Shown here piece after piece: positions 10,356 to 18,781 of a stretch of DNA of 38,725 bases (position 1 is the stretch's first letter; each line of letters starts with the position of its first letter). Source of the stretch: Oscillospiraceae bacterium (lineage in GTDB: Bacteria > Bacillota_A > Clostridia > Oscillospirales > Oscillospiraceae). The notes beneath the pieces were generated by a model that saw nothing but the letters and a program-made list of their open reading frames with translations, was not told the DNA's origin and searched no databases. The stretch is from assembly GCA_015068055.1 (NCBI GenBank), contig SVLG01000010.1, positions 1-38,725 on the forward strand, written 5' to 3'. The translations under genes were made by a program, and so were the position numbers.

Positions 10356-12740
10356 TCACATTTCTCCAATATTTATTATCTCATCCGCTGACCTGTCGTT
10401 TCTGCTGCATACGGTCAGGAAAAGTAGCGCCAACACGATAACCTGGATGAAGTATACGTATCGGAAGCTTTGGTGGTAGAGGACAAGGAGGGAACCTGCG
10501 ATATTGCTGAGCATGGGCGTTGCGGCCCAGAGCATGCGGCCCATTTTGTTTTTCCACCAGAAGATAAACATGATAAGCATTAGTACAAGGTATACGCCGG
10601 AACGCCACAACAGCATATCTGCCAGGGAGTGGATGGAGGTATTCATAGTCTTTCGATAGAACTGCGCCAGCGGGGAATCCTTGTAATAGTGTCCCCACAC
10701 ATCCAGTTTCAGATTCTCCACATTGAAAAGGGCGGATACAAAACTTGCATTGTAGATCGTATCAAACGATTTGGTATTGAAACTCTCTGTAGGCTGCGAG
10801 ATATCCCACATGATATTTGTCCCGTCCAAGCGGTCTTTGATGACAACGTCCGGATACTTGATCAATGCCTCCAAATATACGCGAAAGGCTTGCCTGGCGG
10901 TAATATGTGTCATATTAAAGGTGGTGCCTTCTGCTCGGCCCCAAAGATAATCATCATGCCCGGCAAAGCGGTTGTAATAGTCCCGCCAGACCTCCAGTGT
11001 TGCTACGCTCTGCATGATCTCAGTTGCTTCTTCAGACAACGGCAAATCCTTATTGATACAGGAACCCACCGCGACCATCATAGTTGTATAAGTGGACACC
11101 TCACTTGGAATAACTTCGAGTTTTTTATAGATTGGACCCTTGAAAATCCCTATGCTGAGGGATGCAATCAAAACGGCGATGATCAGGCGGTATCTGACCT
11201 GAGAATACTTAGCAATGGTTAAAATCACACATAGCAGGACGATCATTAAGAAAGGGAGTATTCCGTTATGTCTCAGACATGCGATGAAAAACAGATCCAC
11301 AATCAGACTAAAGGAATACCAGAGTTTTTTGCAAACAGCTATATCCTGAACCAAGCGAAACAGCAGCCAGGTTCCCCAAAGCAGTGATACGGTATACGGG
11401 AAATCCTTTACCACACATATGTTGGAAAGCATCTGATTTGGCAGCAGCAGAAAAACCCCGCCTAAAAGTATGAGCCATTTCAGCGAAATTCCACTGTCGT
11501 AGCCGATCATTAAAATCATCGTACACAACAGCACAAAGAACAGTGATTGCACCACAACAATCATTCCGGGTTCGGGGATAATGGAGAGAATCAACCGGAA
11601 AAACACTGTGTAGAAAACTGGATGCCAGTCATTAAGCGGTGCATTACCAAGTGCCTGGTTTAGCTGGTCGGTAGTATCCGATTGAAATCCACCGGGCCAA
11701 AAAGCCATCACTCCAATGGCCTGACAAACGCACAGAACTAAAAACAAGCAGACAAATGCGCGTTTTCTGTTTCTCGTATGAGGCTCTTCGCCTTTTACAC
11801 TTGCTTTGTCTCTGATTTTTGTGGAAAGCAGTTCCATCAGATAGAGCGCGGAAAAAACAATCGAAAGCCACCAAAGAGTTCCTAGCAAAACATACGCACA
11901 TCCCCGGACAGAGAAAACCATTCTCTCTTCCGCCAGAAAAAAACGATAGAAAAAGGTGGCCAGTGACGCATAGAGGGAAACTGCAAGGATTGCAATCATG
12001 GATGAAAGTGAAAAATACTTTTCCATGTGCTTGTTGCGGTACGCGGATTCGCACAGCAATCCGCATACGATAGAGACAGCAAAGAGTACTCGTTTGCTGC
12101 CATTTGTAAGAGAGTTGTGAATAGAGACTCCGAACAGCATAGAGAAAAGGAAAATGCTGCAGCCAATCACCACGCCTTTTCGAATGCGGCCTTTGCCCAT
12201 GATAACGAGCAGTTCTTTCCAGAGATATCTTGCCGGTTCGATTAAAAAGAACACTCCAGCAAATAAAAGAACGGCTGGTTTCAATTGATTTGGCAAAGCT
12301 GTTATCTGGATGCTCTCAACAGACAATTCACCGTTGCCACCATAGAAGGTTCTTATTTCGAGATCGTCTACAGCATCTGCCACAGAAAAGTTTATATGAC
12401 ATTCTGTAGAGTTGACCGTTAAATCCTGCTTCTTGTGTATAACGGCTCCCGTTTGAGAAGCAATGTCCACGAAGTTGCCAGAGCCTGTGCAGGAATAAGT
12501 AACCGTTACGGTGTACTTACCTCTGGGAAGATGAGTATATGGTCCGTAGGTAAGGTATCCTGCCTGTTCATTCTGCACAACACGTTCACCGTTACCCTCA
12601 ACCAGAGCAGAGGGCAGTCTATTTGCACTGATTTTGTAATAACCAGAGTCGGTCAGTTCTGCGGTTGCAAACAAAAAACACGCTGCAGCAAAAAGAATGC
12701 TCATAAAGACACATAGTGTTTTACTGTTTTGTTTTTTCAT
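10356..12740 (-). CDS. Large polytopic membrane protein, DUF6020-like, with N-terminal extracytoplasmic GPY beta-domain
   Basis: This 794-residue protein has an N-terminal signal anchor (about 8-28). A predicted external beta-rich domain (about 30-150) follows, holding YLTYGPYTHLPRGKY (62-76), then ten or more membrane segments. The loop AFWPGGFQSDTTDQLNQALG followed by NDWHPVFYTVFFRL is characteristic of DUF6020 proteins. Its placement, an acidic residue after the first transmembrane hairpin, resembles GT-C glycosyltransferases. A role in transferring a polyprenyl-linked sugar made by the adjacent GtrB-like enzyme is inference. AAGGAG lies seven bases before the ATG. Base composition is visibly more A+T-rich than flanking genes (for example 23 G+C of 60 at 11221-11280), which suggests later acquisition. 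The stop lies two bases before the GtrB-like start. Confidence 0.72.
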   Translation of the reverse strand: MKKQNSKTLCVFMSILFAAACFLFATAELTDSGYYKISANRLPSALVEGNGERVVQNEQAGYLTYGPYTHLPRGKYTVTVTYSCTGSGNFVDIASQTGAVIHKKQDLTVNSTECHINFSVADAVDDLEIRTFYGGNGELSVESIQITALPNQLKPAVLLFAGVFFLIEPARYLWKELLVIMGKGRIRKGVVIGCSIFLFSMLFGVSIHNSLTNGSKRVLFAVSIVCGLLCESAYRNKHMEKYFSLSSMIAILAVSLYASLATFFYRFFLAEERMVFSVRGCAYVLLGTLWWLSIVFSALYLMELLSTKIRDKASVKGEEPHTRNRKRAFVCLFLVLCVCQAIGVMAFWPGGFQSDTTDQLNQALGNAPLNDWHPVFYTVFFRLILSIIPEPGMIVVVQSLFFVLLCTMILMIGYDSGISLKWLILLGGVFLLLPNQMLSNICVVKDFPYTVSLLWGTWLLFRLVQDIAVCKKLWYSFSLIVDLFFIACLRHNGILPFLMIVLLCVILTIAKYSQVRYRLIIAVLIASLSIGIFKGPIYKKLEVIPSEVSTYTTMMVAVGSCINKDLPLSEEATEIMQSVATLEVWRDYYNRFAGHDDYLWGRAEGTTFNMTHITARQAFRVYLEALIKYPDVVIKDRLDGTNIMWDISQPTESFNTKSFDTIYNASFVSALFNVENLKLDVWGHYYKDSPLAQFYRKTMNTSIHSLADMLLWRSGVYLVLMLIMFIFWWKNKMGRMLWAATPMLSNIAGSLLVLYHQSFRYVYFIQVIVLALLFLTVCSRNDRSADEIINIGEM

Positions 12741-12794
12741 AATGGTCTCCTTAAGCGGTTTTTCACTTGGGCTATTGCCGGAATGGCTTGTTCA

Positions 12795-13122
12795 TTATGC
12801 GAATGGTGCCAGCGTGTTCTTGCAGATATTAAAATCCGCGGAGGATGCATCCTCTTCTCTGCTGAATTTGTACGGATAGCGGTTGGGGATATAGCGTATC
12901 AATTCCCAGTGAGGGAAGCGTTCGCTGACATATCCTGTAAAATTACGTTGGTGGTACTTTGGTCAGGGGGTGTATTCATGATTCCCCAAGAGCATGTCAA
13001 GGCAGGGGGCGTTGTGCGACAACCGGCCTGTGTGAAAGAACACTGCCGACAAGAAGCAGTAGGCAGAGAAAGGATAGTTTTTTCTCTTTCTCCAGCGAAA
13101 GCTTTTCAAAAACTTTGTACAT
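12795..13122 (-). pseudogene. Decayed membrane-protein gene remnant
   Basis: This stretch lies between two intact minus-strand genes. An ATG at 13122 with a good AAGGAAA ribosome site opens MYKVFEKLSLEKEKKLSFLC, then a hydrophobic run, and stops at 12997-12999 after 41 codons. In another frame, coding-like sequence follows: MLLGNHEYTP, an in-frame TGA, then PKYHQRNFTGYVSERFPHWE and RYIPNRYPYKFSREED, to a stop at 12795-12797. The aromatic-rich second part reads like a real protein C-terminus. The simplest reading is a membrane-protein gene shortened by deletion plus at least one frameshift and one stop. The parent family is not recognised. Alternatively the 5' part is a genuine 41-residue membrane peptide. 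Nothing else is seen in the 394-base gap 12741-13134. Confidence 0.55.
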
Positions 13123-13134
13123 GAGCTTTTCCTT

Positions 13135-14055
13135 TCACACAAACCAGTATTGTCCCAGACGGCGCAGCGTGCCGCATTTCAGCGTGCCCATGCGGCGGAT
13201 GCTGCGTATGCGCTGCAGCTTGTTCATGTCCGGCAGGGCGGCGTAGCCGCGGATCCGTTCGGACTGCTGACGGGGAAGGATATCCCCAAAGGCGGCGGCA
13301 AAGGCGGCGGCCTGTGCGTAGGTGCCCGCCAGGGCCTTTCCGGCACTGCCGCTGCGAAGCTTTTGGAGCACATAGGCTGCCGAGCGGGCGTTTTGCGCCC
13401 CCACCTGATTGCTGTCGTGCTGCCGGTAGTCGATGGTAGCCTCGGGGAGATAGACGATGCGGCCGAAAGCCGCCGCCGCCAGAGAGATCCACCAGTCATA
13501 CATGAGGCACGTTTCCGGCAGATGTTCCGTGACAAGGCGGCGCAGAGGTTCGTTGATCATCATGGTGCAGCCGCTGACCAGACTCTGACAGAGCAGTCGG
13601 GAGAGACTGTCCTCAGAGGGGCTGAGCTGCTGGTAATCCATCAGCGAAGGAGAGATCTCCCGCAGCACCGCATCCACCACCCGGAGATCTGTGTGGACAA
13701 GGAGGGGCGTGTCCGTGCCGTATTTCGCCTCGGCGGCCTTCATGGCCCGGAGCGTTTTTTCCACCTTGTCCGCGTGCCAGACATCGTCCTGATCGCAGAA
13801 CATGGTATAGGGTGCATCGGAGGCACGCAGCAGGGCAAAGAAACAGCCGCTGGCGCTGCCGCTGGGACTGCCGTAGAGAATGCGGAAGCGCTTGTCTTCC
13901 CGCTCCAGTCGGGCGAGCAGGGCGGCGGTGCCGTCCCGGGAGCCGTCGTCCCGGCAGAGTACGGTGAAGTCGGCAAAGCTCTGGGCGCGGAGACTGCGGC
14001 TCAGAGAGGGGAGATAGCGCTCGCCGTTGTAAGTGGCCAGAAGAATGTCGATCAT
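13135..14055 (-). CDS. Glycosyltransferase family 2, rhamnosyltransferase-like
   Basis: This 306-residue GT2 begins MIDILLATYNGERYLPSLSR. It has RDDGSRDGTAALL and the metal-binding MFCDQDDVWHADKVE (about residues 86-100). The ATYNGE plus CDQDDVW combination is common in rhamnosyl- and related transferases of capsule loci. The ATG at 14055 is chosen because it overlaps the stop of the upstream GT2 gene (ATGA); longer in-frame reading would run into that gene without a matching domain. The C-terminal 60 residues are Arg- and Ala-rich helices that could touch the membrane. It follows the initiating phosphoglycosyltransferase by one gene, so it probably adds an early sugar. The sugar and linkage are unknown. 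Confidence 0.87.
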   Translation of the reverse strand: MIDILLATYNGERYLPSLSRSLRAQSFADFTVLCRDDGSRDGTAALLARLEREDKRFRILYGSPSGSASGCFFALLRASDAPYTMFCDQDDVWHADKVEKTLRAMKAAEAKYGTDTPLLVHTDLRVVDAVLREISPSLMDYQQLSPSEDSLSRLLCQSLVSGCTMMINEPLRRLVTEHLPETCLMYDWWISLAAAAFGRIVYLPEATIDYRQHDSNQVGAQNARSAAYVLQKLRSGSAGKALAGTYAQAAAFAAAFGDILPRQQSERIRGYAALPDMNKLQRIRSIRRMGTLKCGTLRRLGQYWFV

Positions 14056-14885
14056 GGTTCTTTCTCCAGTTTCCGCAGTGCCCGCCGCTTCATCAGGGAG
14101 GCAGCGGTGCATACAGCGGTATAGACGGCTTTGGGATAGAGGTTTCGGTAGTGCTTTTCGTAAAAGAGAATCATACTCTCGTAAAAGGCTGCAGTCTGAC
14201 GGGGACTCTTGCCGCATTTCCCGTGATGGTGAAGCATGAAGCCGTCGGCGCAGTACAGGACACGCAGCCCCTTTTCCTTTACCCGGCAGCAGAGATCCAT
14301 ATCCTCGCCGTACATGAAAAAGTCCTCGTCAAAGCCGCCCAACTCCTCAAAGAGAGCGCGGCGCAACAGCATGAAAGAGCCGGAGACGCAGTCTACCTCG
14401 TGGTTTTGTGTTCGGTCCAGCCATGTCATATGATAGCCGCCGCAGAGCCGGTTCCCGGGGAAAAGACGCTCCAGACCCAGATAGTAGGCGGCGGCCCGCT
14501 CCGGAGTGGGAAAGCCCCGGAGACAGCCGGGTTCAAAGCTTCCGCCCGGCAGTATCGTGCGAATGCCCACCAGACCGGCGTTTTCGCTTTCCTCCAGCAT
14601 GCGGCAGGCGGCGTCCAGAGAGCCCGGCTGCAGCTCACTGTCAGGGTTCAGGAATAAAAGAAGCGCGCCGGAGGCAAGGGCGGCACCTTCGTTGCAGGCA
14701 GCACCGAAGCCCCGGTTTTCCACCAGACGGTAGATGTCCGCGCCGCAGTCGTCGGTGGGGCCGTCGGAATTGTCCATGACAATGGTTTCATAACGGCGCT
14801 TCGTGGCTGCGGACAGCGTGGCAATGGCGCCGCGGACATAGGGTGCGGCGTTGTGGTTGACGATGATGACGGAAACATCAGGCAT
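14052..14885 (-). CDS. Glycosyltransferase family 2, WbbL/RfbF-like
   Basis: This GT2 of about 277 residues starts MPDVSVIIVNHNAAPYVRGA. It shows VMDNSDGPTDDC, the region VENRGFGAACNEGAALASGA typical of WbbL-type rhamnosyltransferases, FLNPDSELQPG and a MYGEDMDLCCRVKEKGLRV segment late in the domain. The ATG at 14885 is preferred over one at 14906 because the GT2 fold starts right there; it overlaps the upstream stop by eight bases. It sits second in the minus operon, immediately after the initiating transferase, which suits a role adding the second sugar to the lipid carrier. The dTDP-L-rhamnose genes such an enzyme might need are not in this window, so the donor remains open. Confidence 0.87.
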   Translation of the reverse strand: MPDVSVIIVNHNAAPYVRGAIATLSAATKRRYETIVMDNSDGPTDDCGADIYRLVENRGFGAACNEGAALASGALLLFLNPDSELQPGSLDAACRMLEESENAGLVGIRTILPGGSFEPGCLRGFPTPERAAAYYLGLERLFPGNRLCGGYHMTWLDRTQNHEVDCVSGSFMLLRRALFEELGGFDEDFFMYGEDMDLCCRVKEKGLRVLYCADGFMLHHHGKCGKSPRQTAAFYESMILFYEKHYRNLYPKAVYTAVCTAASLMKRRALRKLEKEP

Positions 14886-16251
14886 GGCTGTCCTCCTGTT
14901 CCACACCCTCGGTTTTCTCCGGGAGACACAGGGTGCGCAGCGTCAGCAGCAGGAGCTTCAGATCCAGACTGAACGTGTATTCCTCAATATACATGAGGTC
15001 CATCAGCAGCTTGTCCCGGGGGGCGGTGGCATAGTTTCCGTAAACCTGAGCCATGCCGGTGATGCCGGCCTTTACCTTCAGCCGGTAGGAAAACTCCGGC
15101 AGGGTCTGTTCATATTCCGCGGCCAGAGCCGGACACTCGGGCCGGGGGCCTACCAGCGACATATCCCCCTTCAGCACGTTCCAGAGCTGGGGCAGCTCAT
15201 CCAGCCGGGTGCGGCGCAGAACCGCGCCCACGGGCGTGATGCGGCTGTCGTTTCGTTTTGCCAGACACGGACCGTCTTTCTCCGCGTCCACGATCATGGT
15301 GCGGAATTTCACCAGTTCAAAGACTTTTCCGTCCCGGGTCAGCCGCTGCTGGCGGAAAAAGACCGGGCCGCCGTCCCCCAGACGAATGGCCAGGGCAGAG
15401 ACAAAGGTGATGGGCAGACTGAGAATAAGACCCAGCGCCGAGGCGGCTATGTCCAGGGTGCGCTTGAGGAAAAGGTCAAAGGCACTGATCCGGTGGGAAT
15501 CGGTTCGCAAAATGGGCGTATCCACCAGATGGAGCCGACGGGAGGAGTGGAGAATGACGTTTTCGATGGTGGGCACCAGAAAGAGAAAAAGATTACGACG
15601 GAAGCACTCCATGCTGACCCAATCCTGCATATCCCGGTCGGAGGTATCCAGCAGTACTGCATGGCAGCCGGAAAAGGCATCCAGAATTTCGCTGCGTGGG
15701 CTGTCCGAAGAGAGTATGGTGGAAATGTGATAGCGCTCCCAATAGCGCGCCAGCTTTTGCTGCATGTTCCGGTCGGGGCGGTGGTCGCTGATGAGCAGCA
15801 TTTCCAGAGGTCGGAAAAGATAGAAAAAGAGGCGATTGCCCAGAAAACACCAGAGAACGATGAAGACCGCCTGTACAAGGGTCAGGGCGATCAGAAAGTC
15901 GGGGTTGAGAATGCGGTAGCTCAGCAGGGACAAAGGTACATAGAAGCAGAGATTGCCGATGAGGAGCGCCAGCGTCTGGGAGACGATTACGTCGAAAACG
16001 CGCATTTCGCCGAGACTGCGGCCTTTCAGTGCCTTGATGAGCAGAGCCAGCAGCAGGGCATAAGAAAGCGCCAGTGGATAGTAACCCCGGCGGTAAATGG
16101 GTACCGGCATCTCGGCGTTATAAAACCATTTCCATGTAAATACCAGCATCACCGTCAGCGCGGCGATCTCCAGAAAGAGGAGGGTTTGCCGGACGGCGCT
16201 GCAGAGATGGGACCGGTTCAGGGCGATCCCCTTGAGAGAGAATTTTTTCAT
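14878..16251 (-). CDS. Undecaprenyl-phosphate sugar phosphotransferase (initiating phosphoglycosyltransferase)
   Basis: This 457-residue polytopic enzyme transfers a sugar-1-phosphate from a UDP-sugar to undecaprenyl phosphate and starts lipid-linked glycan assembly. Residues 25-145 hold four hydrophobic segments, 150-250 a degenerate Rossmann-like middle domain, and 260-457 the bacterial sugar transferase domain. The last is marked by FLKRTLDIAASALGLILSLP, FRQQRLTRDGKVFELVKFRT, TRLDELPQLWNVLKGDMSLV and GPRPECP. This is the long WbaP/ExoY architecture. galE starts 157 bases away on the other strand, so UDP-galactose is a plausible substrate, though UDP-glucose or an amino sugar is possible. 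It is first in the minus operon behind a strong promoter at 16302-16330. Confidence 0.92.
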   Translation of the reverse strand: MKKFSLKGIALNRSHLCSAVRQTLLFLEIAALTVMLVFTWKWFYNAEMPVPIYRRGYYPLALSYALLLALLIKALKGRSLGEMRVFDVIVSQTLALLIGNLCFYVPLSLLSYRILNPDFLIALTLVQAVFIVLWCFLGNRLFFYLFRPLEMLLISDHRPDRNMQQKLARYWERYHISTILSSDSPRSEILDAFSGCHAVLLDTSDRDMQDWVSMECFRRNLFLFLVPTIENVILHSSRRLHLVDTPILRTDSHRISAFDLFLKRTLDIAASALGLILSLPITFVSALAIRLGDGGPVFFRQQRLTRDGKVFELVKFRTMIVDAEKDGPCLAKRNDSRITPVGAVLRRTRLDELPQLWNVLKGDMSLVGPRPECPALAAEYEQTLPEFSYRLKVKAGITGMAQVYGNYATAPRDKLLMDLMYIEEYTFSLDLKLLLLTLRTLCLPEKTEGVEQEDSHA

Positions 16252-16301
16252 CTATTGCAAAAGCTCCCAATATGATAGGCATAGTATGGCATAATATAGA
16301 A

Positions 16302-16330
16302 ATTATATCACAGCATCGACCATTTGTCTA
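16302..16330 (-). promoter_or_regulatory. Sigma-A promoter of the minus glycan operon
   Basis: On the minus strand, TAGACA (16330-16325) and TATAAT (16307-16302) are separated by 17 bases, about 50 bases before the ATG at 16251. A GGGAG ribosome site lies between. Confidence 0.8.
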
Positions 16331-16352
16331 TGAAAGCGATAAAAAGTGAGGC

Positions 16353-16381
16353 TTTCCAAAAGCGTGAGTCTGTGGTACACT
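16353..16381 (+). promoter_or_regulatory. Probable galE promoter
   Basis: TTTCCA (16353-16358) and TACACT (16376-16381) are 17 bases apart, and AGGAGG follows before the galE ATG. The -35 matches consensus at four of six positions, so strength should be moderate. Confidence 0.5.
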
Positions 16382-16408
16382 CAATGAAAATAACAGGAGG
16401 TACAAGCC

Positions 16409-17425
16409 ATGACTGTACTGCTGACCGGCGGCGCCGGCTATATTGGTTCCCACACGGCCCTCACCCTGCTGGAAGAAGGCTGGGACGTGGTGGTGGCGGA
16501 CAATCTTGCCAACTCCAGCGCTGAATCTCTGCGGAGAATAGAGGAGATTACCGGGCGTTCCCTCCGCTTTTATGAGCTTGACATTGCGGACCGCGCAGCC
16601 CTGAGCCGGGTTTTTCAAGAAAACGACATTGCCGCTGTAGTCCACTTTGCGGGGCTCAAGGCCGTGGGCGAGAGCGTGAAGGAGCCGCTTCGCTATTACC
16701 GGGTCAATCTGGATGCCACGCTGAGCCTGTTGGAGTGTATGGCGGAGTATAAAACCCGGTCCATCGTCTTTTCCTCCTCGGCCACGGTCTACGGGGAGGG
16801 AACGCCGCCCTTTGTCGAGGGCGTGTCGCCCCGGAGCTGCACCAACCCCTATGGCTGGACCAAGTACATGATCGAGCAGATCATCACCGATGCCGCTGCG
16901 GCCAACGGCTTTTCCGCGGTGCTGCTGCGCTACTTCAACCCCGTGGGCGCTCATCCCTCCGGCCGCATCGGCGAGGATCCTCAGGGCGTGCCCAACAATC
17001 TCATGCCCTATATTGCTCAGGTGGCCTGTGGCCGCCGTGAAAAGCTCACGGTCTTCGGCGGCGACTACCCTACCCCCGACGGCAGCTGTATCCGGGACTA
17101 TATCCACATCTGCGATCTGGCCGAAGGCCACAGCCGCGCCCTGTCCTATGCGCTGGAGCATGAGGGCGTGGAGGCCATCAATCTGGGCCGGGGCAAGGGT
17201 GTCAGCGTGCTGGAACTGGTCCACGCCTGGGAGGCGGCAAACGATATGGCGCTGCCCCATGTGATCGGCGACCGGCGCCCCGGCGACATCCCCGAAAACT
17301 ATGCCGATGCCTCTCTGGCAGAGAAGCTTCTGGGTTGGAAGGCGAAGCGCAGCGTGGAGGATATGTGTCGGGACACCTGGAACTGGCAGCGTCAAAACCC
17401 CTACGGTTATGGAAGCGCCGATTGA
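16409..17425 (+). CDS. galE: UDP-glucose 4-epimerase
   Basis: GalE interconverts UDP-glucose and UDP-galactose using bound NAD. The 338-residue protein has the NAD motif TGGAGYIGSHTALTLLEEGW (about 5-24), VVADNLANSS, HFAGLKAVGESV, and the catalytic SSSATVYGE with YGWTKYMIEQ (Tyr-x3-Lys). It also has YFNPVGAHPSGRIGEDPQG, diagnostic for bacterial GalE. Length and motifs are complete. AGGAGGT ends eight bases before the ATG. It diverges from the phosphoglycosyltransferase operon and probably supplies UDP-galactose to it. Its stop codon lies inside the -35 box of the next promoter. Very confident in function. Confidence 0.96.
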   Translation: MTVLLTGGAGYIGSHTALTLLEEGWDVVVADNLANSSAESLRRIEEITGRSLRFYELDIADRAALSRVFQENDIAAVVHFAGLKAVGESVKEPLRYYRVNLDATLSLLECMAEYKTRSIVFSSSATVYGEGTPPFVEGVSPRSCTNPYGWTKYMIEQIITDAAAANGFSAVLLRYFNPVGAHPSGRIGEDPQGVPNNLMPYIAQVACGRREKLTVFGGDYPTPDGSCIRDYIHICDLAEGHSRALSYALEHEGVEAINLGRGKGVSVLELVHAWEAANDMALPHVIGDRRPGDIPENYADASLAEKLLGWKAKRSVEDMCRDTWNWQRQNPYGYGSAD

Positions 17426-17450
17426 CTTTTTTCCTTATTTAGGATAATAT
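17422..17450 (+). promoter_or_regulatory. Sigma-A promoter for the transporter-amidohydrolase operon
   Basis: TTGACT (17422-17427) and TAATAT (17445-17450) are 17 bases apart. The -35 box includes the galE stop codon (17423-17425), and the leader to the next ATG is under 60 bases with an AAAGGAAAG ribosome site. Confidence 0.75.
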
Positions 17451-17507
17451 GTTAGAAACCTCACAGGGAGTAAGTCCCTTGCAGAGAAAAAGAAAGGAAA
17501 GAGAAAA

Positions 17508-18710
17508 ATGTATAACTTCGCTCTCGCATTTGTCATCTGCTGCGTGGTGTACCTGATCGGCGAGATCGTCTCCAACCTGACCAAGGCGTGGGTGCCCTCC
17601 GTGTTTGTCACGGCGGCTGTCCTGCTGGTGGGTTACTGGTGCGGTCTGCCCAAGGAAGTCATCACCGACTCCCGTCTGCTGCCCTTCGGCAGCTCCATCG
17701 GCATGTACCTGCTGCTGGTCCACATGGGCAGCGTCATCAGCCTCAAGCAGCTGGCGGAGCAGTGGAAGACCATCGTGGTCTGTCTGGCGGGTCTGGCCGG
17801 TATGTGCGCTCTGGCCCTCCTCGTCCTCCCCGGCATCATCGGCCGTGAGTTTGTCATCGCCGGTCTTCCTCCTCTGACCGGCGGCATCATCGCTGCTGTC
17901 ACCATGCAGGAGGCTGCCGCAGCAGCCGGTCTGCAGGAGGCTGCCATTTTTGCCATCGCCATGTATTGTGTGCAGGGCTTTGCCGGCTATCCTCTCACCG
18001 CCCTCTGCCTGCAGATCGAGGGCAAGAAGCTCCTGAAGGAGCGCACTGCTGCCGGCGCTGAGAAGGTCGGCGAGGTCGATGCCGACAGCGGCAACTTCAA
18101 GCAGGAAAGCAAGAAGAAGCTGGTTCCCCCCATGCCCGCCAAGTGGAACTCCACCGTTATGATCCTCTTCAAGCTGGGTCTGCTGGCCTGGATCGCCAGC
18201 CAGCTGGGTGCCCATGTGCGCTTCCCCGTTATCGGCACCATCTCCGGCGGCGTCTGGGCGCTGCTGGTGGGTATTGCAGCCACCACCATCGGTCTGCTGG
18301 ATGAGGGCGCCCTCAACAAGGCCAATGCCTACGGCATCGTGATGTTTGCTCTGATGATGTATGTTTTCGACGGCCTCAAGGACTGCACCCCCGAGATGCT
18401 GGGCGGTATCATCGGCCCCATGGTTCTCCTCATCATCGTCGGTGTTGCCGGCATGGCCATCCTCTGCTTCATCGTTTCCAAGGTTCTGAAGATGGACTTC
18501 TGCCTGGCCTTTGCCACGGCTTTGACCGCTCTCTATGGCTTCCCCCCCAACGCGGTCATCACCGAGAACGTCTGCACCGCTCTGGCCAAGACTCCCGAGG
18601 AGAAGGATTACCTCATGAGCAAGATGTTCCCCGCCATGATCGTGGGTGGTTTCGTCACCGTTACCATTACCTCCGTTATTCTGGCCGGCATCTTTGCCAA
18701 GATGTTCTGA
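17508..18710 (+). CDS. Putative secondary transporter, GltS-like
   Basis: This 400-residue protein has roughly ten to eleven membrane segments in two halves. They are separated by a charged cytosolic linker (about 180-215) containing GKKLLKERTAAG and KQESKKKLVPP. The first half has SSIGMYLLLVHMGSVISLKQ and the glycine-rich GLPPLTGGIIAAVTMQEAAA; the second has a comparable TALTALYGFPPNAVITENV. The overall pattern resembles sodium/glutamate (GltS) and related symporters, but I cannot prove the family by eye. The next two genes are M20 amidohydrolases, so it may import an N-acyl amino acid, an amino-benzoyl-glutamate-like compound or a short peptide. A sigma-A promoter lies just upstream. Transporter status is likely; substrate is a guess. 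Confidence 0.62.
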   Translation: MYNFALAFVICCVVYLIGEIVSNLTKAWVPSVFVTAAVLLVGYWCGLPKEVITDSRLLPFGSSIGMYLLLVHMGSVISLKQLAEQWKTIVVCLAGLAGMCALALLVLPGIIGREFVIAGLPPLTGGIIAAVTMQEAAAAAGLQEAAIFAIAMYCVQGFAGYPLTALCLQIEGKKLLKERTAAGAEKVGEVDADSGNFKQESKKKLVPPMPAKWNSTVMILFKLGLLAWIASQLGAHVRFPVIGTISGGVWALLVGIAATTIGLLDEGALNKANAYGIVMFALMMYVFDGLKDCTPEMLGGIIGPMVLLIIVGVAGMAILCFIVSKVLKMDFCLAFATALTALYGFPPNAVITENVCTALAKTPEEKDYLMSKMFPAMIVGGFVTVTITSVILAGIFAKMF

Positions 18711-18730
18711 TCTGCACTTAAAAAGCAAAG

Positions 18731-18760
18731 AGACGGACCGGCAGCTTTGCCGGTCCGTCT
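18731..18760 (+). terminator. Perfect 13-bp hairpin between transporter and first amidohydrolase
   Basis: Arms 18731-18743 and 18748-18760 pair perfectly around a GCTT loop. Only three T/G bases follow instead of a T tract, so it may be a weak terminator or a stabilising or processing element that sets unequal expression within one operon. Confidence 0.6.
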
Positions 18761-18781
18761 TGCACAGAAAGGATTTTACCC

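Noticed and set aside
16252..16408. A riboswitch or small RNA in the divergent region
   Set aside because: It is only 157 bases and is accounted for by two promoters and ribosome sites; no stable structure was noticed.
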